Below are positions 23,650 to 34,760 of a stretch of 64,000 bases of DNA, piece after piece. Below the pieces are notes generated by a model that was not told where the DNA came from, ran no database searches, and was given only the letters and a program-made list of their open reading frames with translations. Position numbers and translations under genes: made by a program. Position 1 is the stretch's first letter. Every line of letters starts with the position of its first letter. Location of the stretch: assembly GCA_015680685.1 (NCBI GenBank), contig MNCI01015029.1, forward strand, positions 531,918 to 595,917, in the 5' to 3' direction. The stretch is from Gnetum montanum (taxonomy: Eukaryota > Streptophyta > Gnetopsida > Gnetales > Gnetaceae).

Positions 23650-26180
23650 GTAAAGATTGTTAAAGAAGATCAGATGATTCCAAGTAGTGGTGATTCCTAA
23701 GGCTTTGAGGAACCTTCACCAACTTCACACATGAGTAGTTGAGGTGGTTGTAGCTATCTTATTACTACTGCAAATTTAGGTGGAAGGTGGAAAGTATCCA
23801 ATAATGCTTTCATTTTCTCCTCCTTACTCGTAAGATTATGCACCATCCACACAGCTTCCCCAATGTGGGTCACAATAGGCACATCCCAAGAACATAGGAT
23901 AGTTGGAAACAACTCCTTTGCATTGATGAACTAGGTAGCAAACTATTTGAACTTGATGTTAAACACCTTGAATATGTTCTTTAGCTCTTGGTAGCCATTC
24001 ATCTATTTTTCTAGGTTCTCAGCAATAGATCGTTGATCTCTGAATCACACTCTAAGAACTTTGAGTTCAGTATTAGTAATCTCAAGCTTCTACTTGGCAT
24101 CCTTGTGGTGCTTGAACTCTATATTCATTTGACAATCAGCATTGCCAAGTTTTCATAACAAAGATTGGCCAACTTCATGTACTCTATCATCTCCTCTATT
24201 TACAACTCCTTCAAGTGGATCTCCACATTATTGTAGGCATTGATCCCTTCAATGATGGATTGCCATACTTCTGTTCCTTATTGGAGTTGCTAGAGGGCTT
24301 CATTCATTTTTTTCATTATTATTTGGATGTGTTTTTCATTTACTTCTTTCTACAACTAACCTGATCCCTGTAGTGATTTTTCACTTTGTCAAAGTTAAGT
24401 GCTTCATTCTTCCAAGCGACAATCTTGATGGTAGACTTCTGATGCAAGGTGCATACCTCCTCCCTTGATAGATTTTTAGTTTTCTATGGCCAATTTTCTT
24501 AGTTCAGTATTTACCTTGGCAAGCTACTCTTGTTGTTGATGAACAAATTCTTACATTTGATCTTTCTGGGCATCAACATTTCACAGGCAATGGTTCTGTG
24601 TGGCCAATGCTTCATTCTCTTGGTGCATCTAGTTCAATCCCTTTTTGATTGAGTACATTTTAGCTTCTGCTATGGACTGTTTAACAATGGCCATCACTAA
24701 ATCCTTATTAGCCTTCTAAAATCATTCTTGAATCTATTTGGTAGCTTCATCTTTTGTCATTACTAGGTTGAGGATTGCTTAATTTGTAACTTGGGCATGA
24801 AGTTTGGCAACCTCCGTGGACAAGCATTGATTTTGCTCTTGGGCCATTTCTAGTTACCCCTCCAAGATAATGCAACTGCGCCTTACATTCAGCAACTCTA
24901 ACTAGGTTGTGGTGATGTTCTTCAAAAGATCAAAAATGTCCAGAGTTTGTTGCCCAGTTCCTACTAGTCATTCTAGCAAATTTTCATGCTATGTTGTGTT
25001 CAATTTTCTACTGACCCTACTTATAGATGTCTACACATCTTGAAGTGTAGATATGTTTGGTATAGACACTACGGGTACATTTAATGCTTCTGCGACATGG
25101 TTAGCAACCACTTCTACTATTGTCTCCTACCCTTAGTGCTGTATCACCAAGATAGTTGCCTCTTCACCTTGCTTCAATAGTACCAAGAAAGTGGTGGCAT
25201 TCTTAGATATTTCTAGGAATAGATGGTGTATTGCTAGTGATACTATCACCTCTCAAGCATTGAAATCTGACATTAAAGAAAACTATGTTTGTTGGGTAGA
25301 GAAAATAGGACCACCCTTCTCCATCTAGCTAACTATTTGGGCCACCTCATTAAGGTGACTTATTACTAGCTACTACATAGATGAATTTTTGCTGCTCGTT
25401 CCTACTTGTTTCTCTTGTTCACTCAAGAGCTATTCTAATATTTTCTGCAGATGTTCGATGGTTGCACGGGCCTTTGGTGTTGTCTCCTAACTAGATGGTG
25501 GTGGTGATAACTCCTCTAATTGAGTTGTTGATGGCATCTTCTCTTTCATTATCTTGGATCATGAAGCAAAAGGAGTATGCTTGAGTGTATCATTAGAGTA
25601 GCAAATAATGCCAGCCCTCTTGGAAAGTTTTCTGATGAAACATGGAAAGGGTAGGGTCTTCCTTCCACATTTGTTTTCTTTAAAATGCTTCTCAATCTCC
25701 AAGTATAGTAGTTGTGGAAGATTAATGGGGAACTTCTTGCTTATAGAAATGCATGCTCGGGTGGAGAAAGCAGTTACCTTGCATGGCCTCACCATTAGAT
25801 TGAGATGATAGGTCAAAATCCTAATGTAAATTAGCTCCACTTATGTGAGTGTACCAAGCTCCTTAAGGTCCACCTTGTAGCAACACTGGGTCCACTCTTT
25901 CTTAGCCTTAGGATCACCTTTCATGGATAATTCCATTAGCTATGTTCCAGATTTAGGGAACCCAAGTGCCTATGCAATAGCTTCTACAAAGTAGGACACT
26001 TGAATGTCCTTGATCTTGACTGTGGATCCTAGCTTTCGATTATTTTAGAAAAGGTATGTCTCTCCCATGTACCACTCCCCACTGGATCTGATGATTGGCC
26101 ACATGGGTGAGGTTCGTAGTTGAGTCTTGACATCCTCTGGAGCTTTTTCCAAAAATGGCCCAAAGTTAATCTCTTGAAGG
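23650..26180 (-). pseudogene. long third ORF after pol (element C), coiled-coil-rich
   Basis: One - strand frame runs for about 800 codons, broken almost only by TAG/TAA where CAG/CAA is expected. The N-terminal part (26170-25560) reads PMWPIIRSSGEWYMGETYLF, VKIKDIQVSYFVEAIA, KKEWTQCCYKVDLKELGTL, then ISKKFPINLPQLLYLEIEKH and GRKTLPFPCFIRKL. It resembles the plant putative transposon-protein domain found in Athila-type third ORFs. The remainder (25480-23950) is Gln/Glu/Leu-rich with heptad character, a likely coiled coil. The end is conserved in element A (12225-12735). The role is unknown; its place is that of the env-like gene. I see no clear signal peptide or membrane segment. Confidence 0.75.
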
Positions 26181-26940
26181 ACAGATCATTAAATCTCTCA
26201 AGACTTAATGATATCAAGGTAGGCTTGAGTCAAAGTTATCTCAAGCCTTGTCATAGGACTAAGCACTTCTCCTCTTTGTGATCATTTGGTTAGCACTTAT
26301 TCATCTAGAATGTAGAGGAAAAATTCCACTTTAGGCTCCTCACAAAGATGCTCCATTGCATGGGTTGCCTCAGGTAGTTCTTGGCCTTGTTCTTACTAGG
26401 CCCGTCTAGCTCTAGGTCATTTTTCCCATAGTTTTGAGGTTTCTCCTTCCTATGGACATCTCTATTTTGGTGTCATCTGTAATCATAATAAGACCATAGA
26501 TTAGCAATTATTGTGTAACCTTAAAAATAATTGAGATACCTTAACTCTTAAGGATAGTTACACTTGGCTAAGTTGTGATTATGGCTAATTTAATTAATCC
26601 AATTATCATTTATTTATGTATTATCATTAATAAATCATCCCAAAGTTTATTGGAAGGATTAACTTATGAAAAAGTTGATGTTTATATATGAATAAGGTTA
26701 TTAACCCTTGGGGGAGTTAGAAAAATTTCCAAAAAAAAAATCACCAATTTTGCATTGGAGACCTTAAGGTTTGTAGCCCCCATGATAAAGATCTTACCTC
26801 CAATAAGCAAAAGATCAAAAAATAGAGTGATTTGGACAAACGGTTGGGAAGTTATGAGGTTTGGAAGGTTTTGGGCGATAAAAAATTTCAAAAGCTCCCC
26901 TTGTATTATGAGCAAATGGCAAAAAATTGCAAAGTGTCCA
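26181..26940 (-). other. leader between internal promoter-like segment and third ORF
   Basis: No clear gene. 26200-26470 may still be the degraded N-terminal end of the third ORF, as Glu/Leu-rich stretches occur in its frame. 26480-26640 aligns with the noncoding 3' region of element E (ggctaagttgtg word at 26571, 56371 in E). Confidence 0.45.
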
Positions 26941-27045
26941 ACAATATATATAGGATTTTTGCACTACATCGATGAGGCCTAGTTTACTAGGCCTCGTCGA
27001 CTAGGGTGGATGCATCGATAGGGCCTCAACAATGTAATCATTGAC
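26941..27045 (-). promoter_or_regulatory. LTR-U3-like promoter segment inside element C
   Basis: gcactacatcgatgaggcc (26961-26979) matches gcactacatcgacaaggcc in the element's own 5' LTR (31990-32008) at 17 of 19 bases. It is followed by a 10-bp-arm inverted repeat, gaggcctagt/actaggcctc (26974-26995), and by gatgcatcga. A TATATATA box (26945-26952) lies about 21 bp to its promoter-proximal side on the - strand. The same order and spacing of palindromes and TATA is found in the LTRs of this family. It points towards the third ORF. Confidence 0.5.
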
Positions 27046-28240
27046 CATCATAGTCAAACTTTGACCTTACTCAAACATGCAAAATATGAAGAGTTTTTAA
27101 GTGAAATTGGTGTTAAATGAAAGCTTAAAGAACCAATAATAGTATGAAAACATAAGACGGTGTTAAAGCTCATAAATTTTGGAAAAATTAGAAAAATTGA
27201 TTTAGTGGATAAATGAAATGAAAGATTGAGTACTAAGCGATTTATTCAATGGAAAATGCAAAAGATAGGATTGTAGTGATGTCAAAGGTAAAGAAACTTA
27301 AATAACCAAGCCAAGGGGCATGCAATAGGTCCTCCCCATAGTAGGCTCATGCCCTTTTTTCCCTTGCATAACCTCAACTAAGGAGTCTACGGGCCCCATA
27401 GTTGATTTTATGATCATGATAAGTTAAGGACCAACCTAAAAGAATCTACTCAAGAACCGCAACACATCAAACTAAGACATAGAACATAACATAGAACACA
27501 GCAATGAGGTGAGTTATGGTAGCATGAATGGATGATAGAGAAGGTGGAATGGAGCTCCAAATTGACGTCATAAGAAGTTCCTTCTGGAATTTGTTTTTAA
27601 AATGACTCAAGAAAGTAGAAGAATTTGTGTTCCAAGAACTCAAGAAAGTAAAAGAGTACAAAGTGTATTGAGTCCCCTTGAAGTCACACCCTTTATAAAC
27701 CTTTGAATCCTTAATAATTCTAGAACTAACAAGGTCAGTGATTGATTAAAAGTTTCTTTAATGAAAAGGAACCTTAAATTCTCAGAACAAGGAAAACCAT
27801 AGAGTTCATTGGATGGGTGGATGACATGGACTCACTACTTGTTCTATGAAAAAATAAACCATATCAAAGTCATTAGACATTAGAATTCAAAAATAAAAAC
27901 TAACATTGAAAATCACACACTAAACAAAAACCATCATTAGTAAATACCAATAGTGACATTGTTTTATGGCAATAAAGCAAATTTACTAATAAAAATAAGA
28001 AAATATTACAATCAAACAAAAATAAAGAAAAATAAAGTACAATATATAAGAAAGTGTAAAATAATCAAGATGTTTCAAAGGTACTAAATATGGTATAAAA
28101 TTAGAAAAATCTAAAACTCAAAAGTTTCTAAAATAAATAATTTGTAAAAATTAAAAATGTGAAAAGAAAAACGTTGAAAAATTGAGAAGCCAATTTGATG
28201 GTTAGCATAGATGGCCATCTCCTCCATAATTGAGTTATAA
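27046..28240 (-). other. noncoding region between integrase and third ORF of element C
   Basis: No ORF seen. Parts align with the 3' region of element E, for example ggtcctccccatagtaggctcatgccc at 27330 versus 56695, and the block ending at ttagcatagatggccatctcc (28204) versus 57935. Confidence 0.55.
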
Positions 28241-28559
28241 GAAGGAGATCTGAAAAATAGAACGTGGTTGTCCATCTGTTAAGTTGACATTTACACTAGC
28301 CTATCTTGGTTCGAGGAAAGGCTTCACTTGTTGGATGTTGATCAAGTGCTTTTTATTTGGGCTATTAGGTTTATAGATCAACATGGCCCTAGAGGAAAAG
28401 GTTTGATCAATCATATAAGATGCCTCCCACAATGTTTGGAATTTTTTCTTTTGGGGGTACATGTGTGGGGTTCCAGTAAAGAACCTTATCTCTTGGTTGA
28501 TGTTTTACTTTCCTAATTCTAAGGTTATGACATTACTTGCTAAATGCCTTGTTCACCTC

Positions 28560-29200
28560 ATTCAAGGATAGGACCACTAATCAATTTTCTTCTAGCACAT
28601 TTAAGCTGATTAATCTTTCTTTCTATGCTAAACTTAGGTTAAGATTTAGTTCAATGGTTGTTGAGAGTGTATGGAGCTTGGATTGAATCAAGAGCATTGG
28701 AAGCTTTCTATACACTAACTCGTAGGGAGAATAGCCAATAGGAAGTTTTCATGTTAAATGATAAACCCATAGAGCATTGTTAACCTTAGCACTCCAATCC
28801 TTCCTATATTTGCTAATGGTTCACATTAGTATTTTTGTAATCTCCTAGTTGGTTACCTCTGCTTAACTGTTGGCTTGGGGGTGGTAAGGTGTTGTTAATT
28901 TATGTTTTACCCCCAAGCATTGCATTAATTTTCTAAATGTGGCACTTGTAAAATAATTTTCATTAATAGAAATTAGTAAATGTGGAATTCGAAACCTATT
29001 CACAATATTTTGTTATATAAATTTGGTAGCAGTGGATGATGTACAATAAGTAACGGTTGTTGCTTCTACCCATTTTGTGTAGTAGTCAACTACTACTATA
29101 ATATACACCTTCCCATTGAACATGGGTGTGATGGAATCCATGAAGTCAATGCCCCATATGTCGAAAGGTGTACGATTGGTATTTCTATAAGTTTCTCCTT
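28560..29200 (-). pseudogene. integrase core remnant of element C
   Basis: The - strand reads IWGIDFMDSITPMFNGKVYI, then VVVDYYTKWVEA, NRFRIPHLLISINENYF, and GVKHKLTTPHHPQANS, followed by IGYSPYELVY. These are the core blocks of Ty3/gypsy integrase: WGIDF, first Asp in VDY, the D of SD-GTHF replaced by IN, and HPQ-NGQ degenerate. The zinc-binding HHCC part is missing and the RT end is fused almost directly to this piece, so RNase H and the integrase N-terminus were deleted. One catalytic Asp is changed; dead copy. Confidence 0.85.
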
Positions 29201-30225
29201 TAATTATTGAAATGTGTGTTCACATTTCTTGGTGTAGATGAAAGGTGCATCTTTCTTTGAAAGTTCTATCAATGCCTTTATAATCTTTAAAAAATTATCC
29301 ATAAATCACCAATAGTAGCCAGTGTATCCAAGGAATGATTGGACATCTTTAATGATCTCTAACTGGCATGTTATTCCTTGAATGACCCTTATTTTTTTTG
29401 GGTCTACCTCAATCCCCTTTTGTGAAATTCAGTGCCTTAACACAATGCCTTCTTGGACCATGAGATGGCTCTTTTGCTAGTTGAGCCGCAAGTTTGTTTT
29501 CATACATCTTTTCAATACTTGCTTAAGTTAGTCCAAGGCTTGCTCAAAGGTAGCTCCATAGGTGGAAAATTCATTCATAAAACTTCAACACCACTACCGA
29601 TCTACTATTGAAATATGCTAAGGACCAAGCATTGAAATGTTGCAAGGGCATTGCATAGACCAAATTCTATCTTAGAATATGAAAAAGTCCCCCAGGGACT
29701 CATGAATGTTGTCTTGGCCTAATCTTCTAGCACAAATTGCATTTGGTTATAGCCACTATAACCATACAAGAAACTATAATAACAATGTCTGGATATGGGA
29801 TCTAACACTTGATCTACAAATGGCAAAGGAAAGTGATCCTTAAATGTTTCCATATTCAATAGCCTAAAGTTGCAAACCCACCATTTGCCATCCTTCTTTG
29901 ATACAATTACGAGTGAACTAACCCATTCACTATCCATGATTGGATAGATAAACCCTAACTTGAGGAGTTGCTCTATTTCCTTCTTGATAATTTTCTTCAA
30001 TTGGGGGTTCAACCACCTCTGCTGCTACCTTCTAGGCTTCATGGCCAAGTCAATGTAGATGCATGCTGGCATATCCTTGGATCAATTCTTGTTATCTTTA
30101 GATATGACCAAGAAAAGGTTGTTGACCATTTGTTCACCACTTTCAACAACTTTTCTTTTTGTTCAAGAGAAAGTTTGGCATTAATTATGATTAGTTTACC
30201 ATTTTTTAAAAATGCATACTCCATA
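29200..30225 (-). pseudogene. reverse transcriptase remnant of element C
   Basis: The - strand order is EQKEKLLKVVNKWSTTFSWS, then MNPQLKKIIKKEIEQLLKLG, FIYPIMDSEWVSSLVIVSKK, and FLYGYSGYNQMQFVLED. The catalytic box near 29565-29590 has lost a base and the Asp pair: the equivalent of FMDDF reads MNEF. The thumb and connection follow (VDPKKI, SFLGYTGYY) to about 29200. The order and blocks are those of Athila/Tat-type Ty3 RT. Not functional. Confidence 0.88.
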
Positions 30226-31060
30226 TTAGCTAGTAAATTTCTTCACTCTAAGGGCTTTTGCTTGAAAGTGATCAAAGATTTTCAACTTTTCCAAATAGGT
30301 ATCATTATCTTCATTAGAGAGTTGGGAATGAACTTGTTCAATTTTGTCCATGATTTCAACATATGCACATGTTAGGCTCTTAGTTGGATTCATGCATATT
30401 GTGCTGCTATCTAAATCAGCTATCAACTACCAAGTACCCTCCTGCTTTGTGGCTACTATTTATAGACACCTTAGAATGTTAATTTCTTGTGCATACTGAT
30501 TGCATGCCTTAATGTATGTACTCTTGATGGACCAAATCTTTTGCATGCAACTGCACCTGTTATCATTGGATGTGATGCATAGAGTATGCTTCTTCTTAAT
30601 TTTCCTAGCTCATTTTCATTAGATATTTCTAAAGATAGGTTCCTTATACCCATTCTTACATCGATCATACTTAACCAAGCTCTTCCCATGATGATGAGGA
30701 AGTTATTTTTGTAGTTGTCAACTTTGATTACCAAAAAAGCAACAAGATAAGACCACCTATAAACTATGGTTACAATCTCCTCTACTAATCCTAGAGGAAC
30801 AGTAATTGACTGATTTGCTAATTCTAGACAAATGTTACTCTTCTTAAGAGGTGGTAGGTTCTAGGCCTTATATATGTCATGGGAGATGAGATTCATTTCA
30901 GAACTAGAGTTAAGAAGAGCCTTGCATGGCTCTTGTCTAGCAATCTATAGATAAATGAGTGGACTTCCTAGATTAGATCCTTTTGTAGAAAGATTGTCAA
31001 ACTTGATCTAATTAGAAATAGCATGAGTTAGCATTATAGTGCAGATCCTAATTAGGACTT
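30226..31060 (-). pseudogene. retropepsin (protease) remnant of element C
   Basis: Matches the protease part of the element E ORF: NLISHDIYKA-type segment, NICLELANQSITVPLGLVEE, IVTIVYRWSY, then NNFLIIMGRAWLSMIDVRMG. The active-site triplet D-S-G reads N-S-S (+ strand 30890-30925), so the catalytic Asp is lost. The flap-side IMGRAW is kept. The tail to 30226 is the protease-RT linker. Confidence 0.85.
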
Positions 31061-31523
31061 GGTTTGAAAGGCACTCAAAGGTATTTGATGTAGAGGATGA
31101 GGGTGCTAGAGATGCAGGGTGATCAGTTGAAGTAGGTTTTGAGGGCTAGAGAGGACTGCTAGGTTACAAGAAATGTCTTTTCCTTGATCAATTATCTAGA
31201 CCACTTGGCTAAAAAATTAGTTGTGAGTGTACAACCCTCGTAGCATTTTTTTGTTGTGGCTATGAAGGAATCTCATCCTACATGGATAGAGCAAGAAGTA
31301 ACTAGGTTGAAGGTGGAGGCATATGTGTAGAGGGATGTAGAGGATGATATGGATATGAATATGGGTTCTCCCCTTGAGCAGATGGTGAATGTGTTTGATG
31401 ATGCTTTGGAGGATAATAGTAATGCTGGAATGATGTATGACTTGCAAAACTCCTAAGGGAGACGAGCTATTAAACATAGTACCCATATGGATCTTCATAG
31501 ATGTGAACTTTGTACACATCTGA
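31061..31523 (-). pseudogene. gag C-terminal remnant of element C
   Basis: Aligns with the Pro/Tyr/Gln-rich gag tail of element E around residues 690-760 and with 1753-1983 of element A (shared MGTMF in an alternate frame). Everything 5' of it (knuckle, Retrotrans_gag core, N-terminus, primer site) is deleted. Confidence 0.65.
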
Positions 31524-32116
31524 ACCCACATATTCACTACTGGGTGACCAAGCGCTATGTTATTGGGTGTACCAAGTAATAATGCTATTAGGATTACCAA
31601 GTGAATACGTGTTACACTTGAAGTGGTCGTACTTATGTGTGTACTCTATCTAGCCTAATTGCTTCATTAACGTAATAACTGAAAAATAATTAATAACTAA
31701 TTGAAAACATTTAATAAATAACTAAAAACATTAAATGCATAAATGAAATAGCTAATCTATTCAAAGTGCTACAAGGTTTATCAAAAAGTTCATATTTATT
31801 ACTGCACACATTGTCGTGCTTAGGTAAAACAATGCTTGAATAAAGATCCGCACACTCAATGACTCTTGCTACAAGCACTTGGTAAAAAATTCTAAATTTT
31901 GAATGGAAAAAATGCAAGAGCTTTGCTGCAACTATAATCTCTACTTATCCTAAATGCATCTACAAGTGCGTATTTAAAGCTGACTACAAGCACTACATCG
32001 ACAAGGCCACATCGATGTATGATATGATGCATTAACTAGGCCTAGTCAATGAGGCCTAGATGACGAGGCCATGTTAACGAGGTTCATCAATGCAACCAAC
32101 AAAATGTGACTCATCA
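31524..32116 (-). repeat. 5' LTR of element C (partial)
   Basis: 593 bp aligning with 22850-23417: accaagcgctatg(c/t)tatt, gaataaagatc and tcatca end. The part that should precede the primer site (about 310 bp) is missing because of the deletion that fused it to gag. A TATA-like tatttaaa lies near 31970, with palindrome-rich U3 DNA (31990-32080) beyond it. Confidence 0.8.
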
Positions 32117-33770
32117 CCATATAAGACTCTTTGACTTCTATACAAGGTCCTTCTTCAACAAGCTTTCCAATGCATTTTCTCCAATTGTCAAACCAACAAT
32201 CTTTCAAGTAATTTCTTCTCTCCTCAAGAATGAAACCTGGTCCAAAATGCTATAGATATCTAGAAATGCATTTTGCAAATCAACCTTCATTTATCAAAAA
32301 AAAAATAGTAAAATATCAGTGATGGACTCGTAATGGCATGAATAAGGAGCAAGATCTCCATTGTTTAGTTCTTTAATAATTTGGTTGTAGCATTCTAAGT
32401 TTCTATCATCTACAGGATGAGTTCCTATGAGATGGAGAGAATAGGATTTCCACAACATAACTTTTTATCTTCTTCCAAATTTTTCAACTCATCGGGAAGT
32501 TGCTCCTAACCTTGACTATCAATTGAATTCATTCCAGTCCTATATAATAATTTCTTCACATCTTCACCACAAAAGGACTATATTGAGTATTCTTCAACTC
32601 TACAAATCCTTTGAACCTTGAGCCTGACATCTCTATTTATGAATGTAATTAGGATTCTAAGATTTGTCCCTTGATTCAAAGCAAGAATTTCTGGTAGGAG
32701 CTCTTCAACATCATCAATGAAATTGACATTGTCACTAAATATGAATGAACTAGCATTTTGTAGTAATTCTTTCAACTTTGATCTTCCATCTACTGTATTT
32801 CCAAATTCTCACTTCATCCCTATCAAGCTGTTTACCAACTATTGGTATAGCATCTTAATGTGGAATAGCCTCCCTAATTCCATGCTACTACCAATGTTGT
32901 CAAAATTTACTCTAGAAAATTTGAAATGATTTATTAAAGGAGCAAGCCTCCCTATTAAAGGAGAAGCTAAGGTAGTTTTTCCCATTCCACCCAAACCTAA
33001 AATTATCAACGCTACAACTTGCATATGTTTTTCATTCATACTCAGTAATTTGCACACTTCTTCAATATGTATTTGAAGACTAACTGAATAAACAATAGAA
33101 AAAGAACAACTTGGTCATGAAACAAGGACATTGTTATTTTGGTTTTCTTAAACTAAACTTAATAGCAATAATTACTAACATGAACATTTAGTTTCTGAAA
33201 TGTTATCAATAGGTACAACATAGTAGTTATTGGGTTGTTGAAGTTTCATCAACAATTGTTAAAGTTTCACACTGCCAACACAATTAATAGAAGCCAAAAT
33301 TGCATCTAGCATTTGTTGTGCTTCAAGGATCTACCCATCTATTCACTTTGCAGTCCAAATCCTATTTATGTATGTATTATAATAATTAACAAACCAACGA
33401 TAACTTAAGTAGTTGAAATTTATTTTCTTATTTAAAAAAAATATGTAAAGATGCTTAGAGGGTCACTTTAGTTCCATAAAGAGACTTGGAGATCCTAGAT
33501 CCCTTGAGGTAGTCACAACAGAGTACATAGTTCTCCAAAACTAATTGTAGAGCATTCTTCAAAACATCTTTGTTGCTATGATGAAAATATTTTCGCATAT
33601 CATTAACGCTTCTAACAATGGTGCCCATTATAGCCAGAAGCTTTAAACATTTATCCTTTCTAATGCTATTCCCAACCAAACTAGTGCACAGAAAACTAAG
33701 TTGGAAGCACCAACGATCTTGAGAGCTTCTGATGCTATCTTGGTTAGATCCTAGAAAACAAAAAGCAAAA
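32117..33770 (-). pseudogene. NLR (NB-ARC) disease-resistance pseudogene, 5' part
   Basis: Plant intracellular immune receptor remnant. The N-terminal helical domain (33760-33455) reads DKCLKLLAIMGTIVRSVNDM and LENYVLCCDYLKGSRISKSL; its class (CC, RPW8 or MLKL-like) is uncertain. A further helical exon to about 33190 is followed by a likely intron ending at ttattcag (33084). The NB-ARC begins SLQIHIEEVCKLL, then P-loop GLGGMGKTTLA (32968-33000), kinase-2-like FIDDVEELL, RNBS-B-like RILITFINRDV, and an LQNAFLDI block near 32270. Stops and a poly-A run disrupt it. The frame ends at the element C target site and resumes at 22509. Confidence 0.85.
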
Positions 33771-33888
33771 TGATGGATTTATCAGCATTCAACACTCATA
33801 TACAAGAGGTGGAGAACTAAAATAAGACTTAAAGTGAAACTTTAATATGTTCACAGATCCTAAGCACCTATTAAACGTACATACTATA

Positions 33889-34760
33889 TGTTGATGCATA
33901 AATTTGAGCCGTAAAGGTACAATAACGCACAACACCCCCTAAAGAGCTCGATCTAATGAGGTTATTGCCTAGGGCACCTTTCTTAGGGCACAACTAGCTC
34001 ATGAATCGACAACAAGCGAAAGACAACATGTAGCTAATATTTATATAGAACAATGATTTGAATAGAGCTTAAATTTGAGCATTGAGTAAAACTTAAAGTG
34101 AAGAGTAGAACAGAACATTGAAGATGGAATAACTTAGAAAGATCATAATACTAAAAAAATAATAGGAAGCAAAGAGAAAAGAGAATTTAGCAGATTTATT
34201 AGTGGTTATAAGTAGCCATGGTGATAGTACAAAGTCGTTGTAAGAAGTCATACCAATAGCTTGCAAACAACAACACCATCCACTAATGAGTAATAACAAC
34301 AATAGTAAGAAGCAACCAAGCAACAATTGATTGCATGTACAACACTAGGTAGTCAGTTGCATGTAGCAACAACAACATTAATATGGAAAGGGAGAAGAGA
34401 TATGGGATTGCACGTACACCACTAGACAATGAGTTGCACGTAGCAACATTAGCATTAATATGAATGGGAGAAGATATATGGGATTGCACATACACCACTA
34501 GACAATGAGTTGCACCTAGCAACATTAGCATTAATATGAATCGGAGAAGGGATATGAGATTGAGAGTTGGTGAAATATAATAGGATAAGGGAAGGAAGAA
34601 GGGATAAAGAAGCAAGCTATGGAGAGCAAAAGAGAGAAGCCAAGAGACTTTGCTTTCTCCTCTCTTCCTTTGATGATGATAATAATCCTGCCATTTTCAT
34701 TTATGTGAATGGGCTTTTATAGCCCTTAGGTTCTCCTCCTCCTTATTTTTCTCCATATGT
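33889..34760 (-). repeat. LTR-like dispersed repeat (copy 2)
   Basis: Begins tgttgatgcataaattt and contains ggttattgcctagggcacc, matching 53426 on. On the - strand a TATAAAAG box lies near 34715-34725 (gggcttttatagccc), so it looks like an LTR read on the - strand. No partner LTR or internal region found; the far end is undefined. Confidence 0.5.
34329..34557. repeat. three tandem 76-bp units
   Basis: Units at 34329-34405, 34406-34482 and 34483-34557, each starting gattgca(c/t)(g/a)tacaccactag and ending gagaag(a/g)gatatgg or similar. They lie within the LTR-like repeat. Confidence 0.85.

Larger units (their letters stand above)
22515..32116 (-). mobile_element. Athila-like gypsy element C, inserted in an NLR gene
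   Basis: A 9602-bp element on the - strand: 5' LTR (partial) 31524-32116, gag C-terminal end, protease, RT, integrase, promoter-like segment, long third ORF, 3' LTR 22515-23417. Termini are TGATGA at 22515 and TCATCA at 32111-32116. Flanking 5-mers, ccatt (22510-22514) and ccata (32117-32121), differ by one base. A deletion joined the 5' LTR interior directly to the gag end, removing primer site and most of gag. RNase H is also missing. It is old and coding-dead. Confidence 0.87.

Noticed and set aside
23650-26180. Calling the third ORF a true envelope gene
   Set aside because: Only its position is env-like; I see no signal peptide, fusion peptide or membrane anchor in the decayed frame.
28328-28516. 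Plus-strand open frame within element C
   Set aside because: Antisense to the degraded integrase C-terminal region on the minus strand.
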